From Symbiodinium kawagutii (taxonomy: Eukaryota; Sar; Dinophyceae; Suessiales; Symbiodiniaceae): DNA of 64,000 bases. The stretch lies in contig VSDK01011118.1 of the NCBI GenBank assembly GCA_009767595.1, positions 867,757 through 931,756 on the forward strand, read 5' to 3'. Under the pieces are notes generated by a model, which did not search any database, was not told where the DNA came from, and saw nothing but the letters and a program-made list of their open reading frames with translations. The position numbers and the translations under genes were made by a program. Below are positions 44,001 to 53,300 of the stretch, in pieces (position 1 is the stretch's first letter; every line of letters begins with the position of its first letter).

Positions 44001-44649
44001 CAATGAATTTGCATGCATCAGTGCCAGTGCCGTTCTCTTGACATCCGTCCGATTCCAGTGTTTCTTTCCTTTTTATTTTCTTGCCCCTCTCTCTCTCTCT
44101 CTGCATCTTTGTCTCCCTCTCTCTTTCTCTTCTCTTCTGTCTTTATTTGCAGACACTCTGATTTCTTTGCAATCCTGTGACCTTGTGCCATGACATGTGC
44201 GAGTGTATTGTCACTGGGAAGTTCAGATCAGATCAAACTCAGACTGAGATGATTTGTATTTGCAAGATTTACAATACATTCAACTCAACATTCAGAAATA
44301 TTAATCATCAATCACGTTTTCATTGATGTCAAATATGTCAAGTGACTGATTGACTGATCCTAGGATCAATGATAATCATGCATCCCTAGTTCTACAGCAG
44401 TTCGCACATCGACTCATTGACATTTCGAGCCGTCTACAGCCTTGGCCCGGCGTCCTGCGCAATGGGTTCGTTTCATCATGTGCCTTAGGGAAGCTGACAA
44501 TCCTCCACATTGCACTGGCTCGTGACATGGTGCACCGAAGTCTGTGGCAGCTATGCAAGCCTAGCGTGGTTGCCACAGCCTTCGATGCAGAATGTCACAT
44601 CCACTCTTTGTGTGCGGCCAACATTGATCGGTTGTTGGTTGACCGTTGA
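37667..44649 (+). CDS. Gene B: C5 cytosine DNA methyltransferase-like protein, ten exons
   Basis: Exons join in phase: 37667-38012, 38547-38700, 39119-39491, 40241-40523, 40979-41410, 41679-42121, 42547-42819, 43187-43369, 43792-43894, 44390-44649; 2850 nt, about 949 residues plus stop. Residues 1-115 are very basic (SAVKAMKSMKVMKVGKKK, RRPAASSRGR), as in a DNA-binding or nuclear segment. Motif I FSGLGG is at about 346, motif II ACDVDD at about 390, a Lys-rich insert at about 420-520, motif IV SVCKDYS with the catalytic Cys at about 571, motif VI HEC with Glu at about 609, motif VIII RRAR at about 643, and motif X AGNSFN at about 807. Usual PCQ and ENV are changed (VCK, HEC), so activity is uncertain. 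Two joins use GA donors. Confidence 0.7.
38398..38467. repeat. (AGT)n microsatellite in gene B intron 1
   Basis: Imperfect AGT/AGC triplets for about 70 bp. Confidence 0.9.
39119..39491 (+). CDS. Gene B exon 3: SR-rich then helical
   Basis: GCTTAG|GTTAGC. Reads MDRDRSRSRSNARSGSESAD and an amphipathic region with EIHEVRRTIKHIYSQLLREL. The donor CCAG|GTTTCT joins in phase to the motif I exon. The longer open frame to 39653 is read-through into the intron. Confidence 0.65.
40241..40523 (+). CDS. Gene B exon 4: methyltransferase motif I
   Basis: GTTGCAG|GAG. Reads ELNEPSQTDVQGTTSVVDLF, then NMVLFSLFSGLGGAELALEQ. LFSGLGGAELAL matches the S-adenosylmethionine-binding motif I (consensus LFSGIGG.E.GL) of C5 methyltransferases. 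The likely donor is GA (T|GAGTCA). If D2 instead starts at 40964 the protein gains five residues. Confidence 0.7.
40979..41410 (+). CDS. Gene B exon 5: motif II/III and Lys-rich insert
   Basis: SFFACDVDDSCLKVLKSHGH fits motif II (acidic residue that binds the ribose of AdoMet). It is followed by about 90 residues of Lys-rich helix (KLHKELAATKLKMKENAKKT) that is absent from ordinary C5 methyltransferases. Donor CTG|GTTGAT. Confidence 0.7.
41679..42121 (+). CDS. Gene B exon 6: catalytic motifs IV, VI, VIII
   Basis: MFICGSVCKDYSTMGLQKGL corresponds to GGPPCQDFS..G.rkGL of family members: the nucleophile Cys, the D and the S are kept, Pro-Pro is lost. LRPAALLHECTVRF aligns with the ENV segment (Glu kept). 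NFGAPVRRARAYDLVVHK aligns with the QRR.R motif VIII. Spacing fits the family. Confidence 0.75.
42547..43369 (+). CDS. Gene B exons 7-8: target-recognition region and motif X
   Basis: Exon 7 (42547-42819) is where a target-recognition domain would sit. It ends at CCCCAG|GACTGA, a GA donor that is the only in-phase choice found. Exon 8 (43187-43369) reads FEGISYAAMRRMAGNSFNQT, then CASTFLAYGLARM. The GNSFN segment followed by a helix matches motif X (GN.....), which closes the AdoMet pocket. Confidence 0.65.
44390..44649 (+). CDS. Gene B last exon
   Basis: Joined from 43894 (G + TT). Reads VLQQFAHRLIDISSRLQPWP, later LGKLTILHIALARDMVHRSL, to a TGA at 44647-44649. C-terminal helical extension beyond motif X, not recognised. 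Confidence 0.55.
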
Positions 44650-46969
44650 CAATGACAACATCATCATCCAACAGACTGGTGTCTCTGATTGCTGTGACTT
44701 TGTGGAACTTTGTGACTTTGTGGCGGCAATTGTCTTCATGGCAGGCGTCCGCGTCGCCCTGACGATTCAAAGCTTTGTAGTGACGTGTTGGTATTGGAGC
44801 AGGACACCCAAGGACAGGAATATTCCTTTTCTTGAGATTCCTGTTCCAATCAAGCCCTGTCAAATGGAAGACTACCAGCTGCAGGCTTCAGGACTACTCC
44901 TCGGATGGATTGATGATCGATCGATGGTGCTCTTTGCGGTCAACGTTTTAGTCGCATTGGCTGTTTTCATTGAAAGGTGACACCCAAGCAAAGGAATTTC
45001 TCCTTTTCTTGGGAGTCCTCTTTCATTGAAAGCTGCCAAGCTGTGGCTATTGCTTGAATTGTGCAGTGTGGATCGTGGCGGTGGTGGAGCCTTTTTGGTT
45101 TTCTAGCATGGCTGTTTGCGCCCTTGACTGACAGCCGAGGATGCAAACTGCCATGCTGGAGGACCCGCTCAGTGTGGTGTGGTGACTGCGTGACGGATTG
45201 ACGGATTGGCTGTTTTCATTGAAAGGTGGCGCCCAAGGAAAGGAATTTCTCCTTTTCTTGGGAGTCCTCTTTCATTGAAAGCTGCCAAGCTGTGGCTATT
45301 GCTTGAATTGTGCAGTGTGGATCGTGGCGGGGGGGGGGGCCTTTTGGGTCTCTGGGTTCTCTAGCATGGCTGTTTGCACCCTTGACTGACAGCCGAGGAT
45401 GCAAACTGCCATGCTGGAGGACCCGCTCAGTGTGGTGCGGTGACTGCGTGACGGATTGACGGATTGGCTGTTTTCATTGAAAGGTGACGCCCAAGGAAAG
45501 GAATTTCTCCTTTTCTTGGGAGTCTTTTTCATTGAAAGCTGCCAAGCTGTGGCTATTGCTTGAATTGTGCAGTGTGGATCGTGGCGGTGGTGGAGCCTTT
45601 TGGGTTCTCTAGCATGGCTGTTTGCACCCTTGACTGACAGCCGAGGATGCAAACTGCCATGCTGGAGCTGCTGGAGGACCCACTCTTGACTCTTGACTTG
45701 ACTTGACTGCAAATTTTGTGTCCATCCCTTTGGCCTCGGGTCCTTGCCTAGTTGCAGCTATTTGCAATGCAACATTGACATTCTGACATCGTCAGCGGAA
45801 CCACTTGTGCTGCCAGCCAGTGGGCATTATTTGATTTCAGAAGATTCAGAAATTTGACTTCATGATCCACCGGAGGTGGGATGTCCAAGTTCGATGCAAA
45901 CAGTCACGCATCCAGGGTGACCGGTTGACATTGAATTGAATGAGTTGAATTTGAATTTGAATGAATGACAATTGGTGGACACCAATGGAAACCACCTCCT
46001 GCAAACTTTCCAGCAGTTGGCTTCCAGTGGTTTCCAAAAATTGTCGCAATGAAATTCAATTCGAAATTCGAAATGGGTGAATTAATGAAATTGAAATTAA
46101 AATTTGTTGGACAGTCGGACGGTGGGCGTCTTCATTTTGCTGCATGGCTGGCAATTGCTGGCTGCCAGCAATGATATCAGTGTCAACAGAACACCAGACT
46201 ATAGCAATGCAATTGGCTTCAGTTGACCGCCTTTGTCATGGGCTGGTTGTATTTCGTAATTTTGTAGTACTGAGTACTGCAGTTCGTAATAGGTTTGGAA
46301 TTTGAATGGAATAGAATCAATTCAATGGAAACAATCATGTTGCCAGTTGCCACTTGCCAGTTGCCAGTCAGTCCTGTTTCCAGTGGTGGACTAACAACGC
46401 CGATTGCCTATTACCTACATCTGTTGCCACATATCACGCATCCGTAAAAAGAAGACAGGTGGTGGCGGTGGCAGTGGCGGTGGTGGTGACGTTGGCAGGG
46501 CAGGGGCAGTGCGGGCAAGGGGTGAACATTGTCATCATACACAGTTCGGCCAGCCAGGTTAAGATTGAGTGATGCGGTCCGGTAGTGATAGTAAAATTGA
46601 TTTTGATATTTGATGGGAGCGTCGCACCATTGTCGCCGTTACATAAGATGATGCAAACAAAGGGAGATACAAATATCAATTGAATTGACCAGACCAGTAT
46701 TGCGTTAATGTTGCCATGCCATATTATATACCAGGTTACCAGGTTACCCGGTTACCGTTACCATATACATATTCTCATATGATTATGACTACAACTAGGA
46801 CTATGATTTTGTTTTTTGTTGAGAGTGAACGACTCAGAGACTCACAGAGAGATGACCCTTGCGCTCCTTTGAATCATTCCGTTGTTTGCTTTTGCGAGGC
46901 AAAGTAAGGCTCAAGTTTGTGAGCTGGTGTTTTTGGGTAGTTGAGGGCATTGCGCAAAGCCTTTCCGTG
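44650..46969. other. Spacer between genes B and C
   Basis: Holds the tandem 250-bp repeat (separate entry), AT-rich sequence, and GT/GC-rich bits near 46455-46520. No exon supported. Confidence 0.4.
44959..45700. repeat. Three-copy tandem repeat, about 250 bp, with internal hairpin
   Basis: Copies start with GGCTGTTTTCATTGAAAGGT at 44959, 45208 and 45466 (periods 249 and 258). Each contains CCCAAG..AAAGGAA followed by CTCCTTTTCTTGGG, able to form a stem. A diverged hairpin copy lies just upstream at 44803-44860. The array starts 310 bp after the stop of gene B. Confidence 0.9.
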
Positions 46970-47259
46970 ATGGAATCGCCGTCTGCATCGCCTCCGCCCC
47001 GCAGTGGATCGCCGCGGTCCAGTGGCTGCGGCTCACCCAGCAAAGCCGGGAGGAAATCACTGCCAGGTGCTGGCTTGTCTTTGGTCTCTGCCTTTGGTGG
47101 TGGTGGCAAAAAATGCTTGACGCTTGGTTTGCTTCAAGAGGGTTTGCAGAGCAGGTCAGCGGAAAGGTTTGATACTTGATTGACAGTTGGTGACTTGTTG
47201 CCGCTACCATCTGCAACTTGAATGCTTGGTGGCTTGATAATCTTGATATACAATAATCA

Positions 47260-47316
<57 letters not shown>

Positions 47317-50300
47317 CTTGAACCGAACCTTTGATTCTTGATGGCAGTGACCTTACCATGTTTCTTAGAGCGGAGCCAAGCATGCCATCCCCACAGCATT
47401 TTGACACCGGGTCTCAGGAACTGCGAGCAGCCCGTCCCTGACGAAGAGCGCGTTTCTTCGCATACCTTGAAAGATCGGTGTCTTAAGTGCAGCAAGCGTC
47501 ATAGGTCCATTGTTGCCACTACCCAGGACAAGGACATGATCCAATGGTTCAACACTCTGCCGCACAGCGACGTGGACGAGTACAGAAAGGTCATGACGGA
47601 GCACAAGGACCAAGATGGAACCAACAAACGAGGACCTCGAAAGAACAAGTTTGATTTGCTGGAGTACCTTAGCATTGCATAGCATGACATGACATGAGAT
47701 GACATGACAGAACATCATAATACATTTGATATTTGATATATTATATAAAATAATGATTAAATAATAATGTTTGATTTTTCTTGATTGAGAAAATTGAGAC
47801 ATTGAGAAATTGAGAGAGAGAGAGACCAGAAAGACAAAAGACAGAGTCAGAGATTGATTTTGTATTGCAGAAATGAATAATAGGCACAAAGCAAGTAATG
47901 AGGATCATGAAGCATGAGCTGATTATGATCAAGTAAACTTTATTTGACTCTTAACTCTTAACTGTCTTAACTGTCTTAGCTTCGGAGTTGAGTTAAGTGT
48001 TAAGTTTTATCTAAAGTCTTAAGTAAATGAAACTCAGTAACTCGACTCAATGGTTGGATTCTGTTTGTATGTGTTGTGTCAGCTTCTAAGGTATTCTGAA
48101 AAGAGGCGCTCTGCTCAAGGCCAACGAACTCAAGCTGGTTGCAAGGCAATGGATTGGGCGACGTACGTCGCTTACTTCACGTCACTCGTTTTGATTGGAC
48201 CCAGCAGCCAAGCAGTCGGTGGTTCAGATTGAGTTACGGGTATAGTACAATCGGGAAGATGGGTCACGATTGGGTCAGAGTCGGGGGGGTCGAAGTCTGG
48301 GGATTCCTGGCTCCAACGAAGTTGGGGGCCGGCGCGGCAATTCATTATTATTATTGTTAAAGTTATTGTTATGTTATTAAATTATTTCATTTTATTTTTG
48401 ATGATTGATTATTATTGTTGTTTTTATTATTATCATTGTTAATTGTTATTAATAAAATTATTATTGTTAATGTTAATGTTAATTGTTAATAAATATTAAT
48501 CTATTGAATCTATTGGTCACAACAACTCCGCAGCCAGCCACAGCCAAATCTGCAAGGAGCGCCGATCGAGGGCCAGACAAAATGACCGAGCAAGAAAGCT
48601 TGCGTGCATGGATGCGAGACTTGGAAGGTATCAACAATGTCAAGAGTTTTCGTGCTCAGGCTGGGCTTGGAGGGGATTGGTCGAGTTGTGAGAGAAATGG
48701 CAAGTGGCCAGCCCGACTCCCCGACATGGAGATCCGTCAGGTTTGCGTGCTGCTTGATGGAGTAAGGCTAAAAGCTGAAAGTTAAAGGTGAATGGTTAGG
48801 TTAAAGTTAATGGTTTAGAATTAGAATCGTTAAACTTAAAACATCAATTGATTATGACTTTGGCAGTGTGATCACTGATCAATGTGACTGTGACTTTGAT
48901 CATGATCAGCGTACACCAGCGTCATCACAGTCACAACACCTCATGATCTCGCTTGAAGGCACATCCCGCCCACATCCATCGATGTTTCGGTAAATGCTTT
49001 GAAAATTCAAGCTGCAATGCAATGCAACATTACATGCTTTCCAGCCAGTGTGACCCTGGACAGGTCTACAACCGGAAAACCGGCCAAAATGAAATGCGTG
49101 ACCACGTATGGGTCAAAGTTGGTTTAGACCGCTTCAAGTACGAGGAGGAGGAGATCAATCGGGAGATGAACATGAAGCAAATCATGAAAGACCCGAGTGA
49201 GGCCCAGGTGAGAGAGGCATCGAACAGAGTGGCATCCTTTGATTCTTGGTTTTGTTTAACCAGAGTTTGTTTGTTTTTGTCTCACCAGCTGGAGCCAGCC
49301 TGTAATACGGGTAATGCAGCCACAGCCACAGCCGCTGCCACAGCCACAGCCTATGTTTATGATTTGGTGGTTCATCACCGCTGCCATCATCGTCATCAGT
49401 CATCACTCATCATTCATCATCACTGATGTTTTCTAATCAGTTCCATGCAAGTCCAAGTTCAAGGTCAAGAGGTTGTTGCGCACAGACCCAGTTTGCAACT
49501 TATAATAAGGTCTCTCACGACCCTGAGTGTGAGTTCCTTGCAACGATCGGGCTGACGGATTTTCACTCTGATGCCACTGGCTTTTGCGTTGCTGGATCCA
49601 GTGGCTCTACACTTGCCCAAGCGGGCAAGGCGAAGAAGAAGAGCGCAGGCAGCAAGGCCAAGCTTGTTGACGTCATCCAGCTGCGCAACAAATATGTCGT
49701 CAAGGTCATCAACATTATCAAGTTCACCAAGACAGCCCTTCAGGAGGCCATAAAGACCTATGATGAATACATCAGGGATGAATCTCCATTGGATCAATTG
49801 CACACCCGCGACTTGGTGAGTCAGTCAAACCCAAAACCAAAATTTGAACAACGCACTTATGACTTGTGCTTCTCACATTCACGCTGCTGTCAGCCCAATT
49901 GACTACATGTCAATTAATTGAAAGAATCAAAATGTTTAATAATATAATATAGAGATTTAATTATCATAATGTCGGGTCGTAATGAATATTTCCTTTATGG
50001 AGCCTTCGTTGTTGTTTTTAGTTTTCTTTGATGATTGTTTACGATCAGTTTCCTTGCCGACGCGACTCGACTGCCATTTTTTGTCATAGTTTTCTTCATT
50101 TTGTTTCATGATGGAAGGGTAGACTCGGGTAGATAGTGATAAAACGATTCTGGTCTGACAGCCTGACATATCATTATCACTTATGACATCACCTCTCGAA
50201 CTATCGCTATGACTGCCCAAGCAGTGAAAGTAGCGTCAGTTTGTTATTGTTAGTCGTTAGTAGTTAGTTAGTCAGTTAGTGTCTATTTTCCTGGCGTTTG

Positions 50301-53300
50301 TGAAACCTTCTGGGACCCGACACCCGATTGCGCCGCCTTCCAAGGCTTGGTGGAGGAAGGCCATACACCGGACAGCATTGCAACATGCCCAGAGGCTGGC
50401 TCTGAAGGGGGTCTCTTGAGGTGCCTCTTCATCGTCAAGGTCCGCTATCAGGCATGTCGTGTTTTGGCAGTTTCGACTATGGAGCAGCTTCAGTCCATCC
50501 TGTCCACGGGCAAACATATCGCACCCGATGCAGTTGTGGCTTCAGATGTGATTGAGGTGTGGATTCGATAATTCTATTCTATGTTCAAATTCTATTTATC
50601 TAACAATTAGCAATTGGGACTATTGAGTATTGAGACTTATAAAATTCATATGCATATTATATACATTGCGCTATTGTACCTTAGACTTAGATTTGACGAT
50701 AACTATAATAATAGAGATTATTGTAGGCTGCTGCAGACTGAAGAGTTTTTTTATTGCATGGCAATTCAATTCTATGGTAGTTGGTTCTGATTCATCGATT
50801 TGACACATGTATTTCTTTAACTAAGTTTCAGTTTCATTTCATCATAATCTATTTCACTGACAGTCCATATAGTTATAGTAATATTAGTATAATTGTAGTT
50901 GTAGTTGTAGTTGTTGTTTAGTTTTGGCTTATTTATTTATGATTTATCGTATTTTTCTGTCGCATTATGAGATTATGTTGAATGAATAAATAATGAATGA
51001 TGAATTTCTGATGAATGATTATGATTAATGTTGCATTTTTCAAATTATTCTTAAACCTTCCTTTGCCCCCTCAGGTGCCTGTCATGCAAGAAGGGTTGAA
51101 GGCATTGCTGGCAGCTGATGCTTATCTCGCAGAGAATGTTGGCACTCTCGTGACCGTGCATTGCTTGCCGAACATCATCGAAGAAAATCGTGTGTTCGAC
51201 GAGTGCGGAACCAAGGACGGCAGTGGATTGTTGCAGTCCAATGCCAACCAACAAAAGTCCGAAGCTGTAATTTCAGAGTATTGTATTGTATACTAGTCGC
51301 TAGTGGTAGCATGCGCAACAAAAAGGCTGGACGGATCGGACGGATATAGATATAGTACTACTAATTACCAAACAGTTTGCGACACAATGGCACAACTGTC
51401 AGTCAACAGACTAGATATGTTGTTTCTAGTTTTGTTCTCTTATGTCTTATGTCTTAGTCTTATCTTATGTCACTTATGTTTTATGTCACATGTCTTAAGT
51501 CTTATGTGTGATTTTTTTCCGCGGACTTGAAGACTTGAAATATCTTGAAATTGAAATGCAATCGCTTTGACAACAATTGATGTGTCGATCATTGTACAGG
51601 AGCAGTGCGACTTCGTGATGGACCACACAAAGACCCAGCTCAAAGCAGTGCAATTGGCTGCTGCAGCATTGCGACGTGCTGTGTCAGACATGAAGGGGTT
51701 GCGCAAAGCTTTGAAGAAAATGAAGCCCGTGCCATCTAAAAGTGATGATTCCGGGAAATCCAAAAACATGCTCTCTGGGCGCACCAATATCGGGAAGGCT
51801 GTCAACCTCACCGACTATGTTCTTCTTCAAGGATTCAGAGAGATCATTACGAAGAGAGAAGTCAGGACCGTGAAGGACCCATCTGAGCTTGTGAGTTTCG
51901 CGGAGAGCAGCAAACCCTTTTTGATGAGAAAGGGCCGCAACGTTCTCCGGTTCTTGTCGAAGAAGGACAGCCACCAGAAAATGCTGACCAACACTATTGA
52001 GAAGTTCCGCAGCAATGTCCAGGCAGATGCGAGCACGAAGTCAGTGTTCCTTGTTCGTGGTAATCTTTCAGTTTTGGCTTTTGTGTTTTGAGGTCACGAT
52101 GTTGAGGGTCAGTTGCGGTGGTTAAATCAATTGAGAGACTGATATGTTTTAACATGTTGACTGTTGACTACGTGTTTTATTAAAGTCTTAAGTTTGTAAT
52201 CTTTAAACTTTAAATTGAGAATTATTTTCAATCATGCCGTAACCGCCGTAACCGCCGTAACCCCTAATTCCCGGTTCAGTCACTTAAGTTAAGTAATCAA
52301 AATTAATCTAGAACTCAGAACTCATCAGTCAGTCACTTAAGCAGTTTGCATGCATGGCATCCTTGTGGATTCCCTGGTTCATTATTTCATTGTCATTGCC
52401 AGCTGCCAACTTCAAATCGAGGATCATCGTGAGCAATGAGAACGATGATGGGCTGACGTCCGCTATTTTGAGCTCGATTCGATCATGCCTTCCGGATGAG
52501 TGGAGTGAGCGAGAGATCGGGATGAATGACAAGGTGGTGCAAGAGATCCTGGAGGAGGACGACTCACCTGCTTTGAAGGATGCTGTTGAGCAGTTCGACC
52601 GAGTGTGGCTGGTGGGGTCCAAGGTTGAATCGAAGTATTCAGGATTGGAATCCCAAGGCCTGCCCACCATGCGAGTTCAGCTTTCTGGAGGCAGACTGGT
52701 GGTTTTTGCCCTGGCGGACGAAGTGCTGTCCTTCTTCAGCGAAAGCCACAACAGCTTGCAGCGAGCCATGGAGATGTTTGAGAACCTTGAGCCGGCGGAC
52801 CTTCCTGATTCATTTGCCATGCCTTCGCTGTCTGTGGCGCATGTTCGAACTGGTGACGTGCTGTACGTACCGAGTGGCTATGTTTGTGTTGAGAAGACAA
52901 TTGCAGATGTTGGCCTTGCTGTCAGGACTGAGGTTAACGGTTAACACAACTTATTGAATCATCGGCTAATGACTAATGACACTGCTAGATTATTGCTTAC
53001 AAACAAAGTTAAGTAACTTACTTACATTCAAACTCAAACCCTGCCTTACTTGTTATGTACTCAGTCAGTTATTTTTTTTAGTTGCTTATGCCGGCTTATG
53101 CTGAATGATTTTAATGAATGAATCCTGAGCTGCTTAAGTAATTACTTGTCTGACTGGTCTTGAGTCTTGTTGAATTTGAATTGTGAGTGCCAGTGCGGTA
53201 ACAGTGACAATTGTTTTTTTCTGCAGAGAGTCTGTCCAACTGCCCTGTTTCCTTTCATGCTTTCAGATACGGCTATTGTCTGCGCCCTGGCAGGATCAAT

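Noticed and set aside
50347..50571. + strand frame of 74 codons over gene C exon 7
   Set aside because: Looks protein-like, but the 22-codon exon 50345-50410 in another frame (AWWRKAIHRTALQHAQRLAL) is the one that joins in phase to exons 6 and 8.
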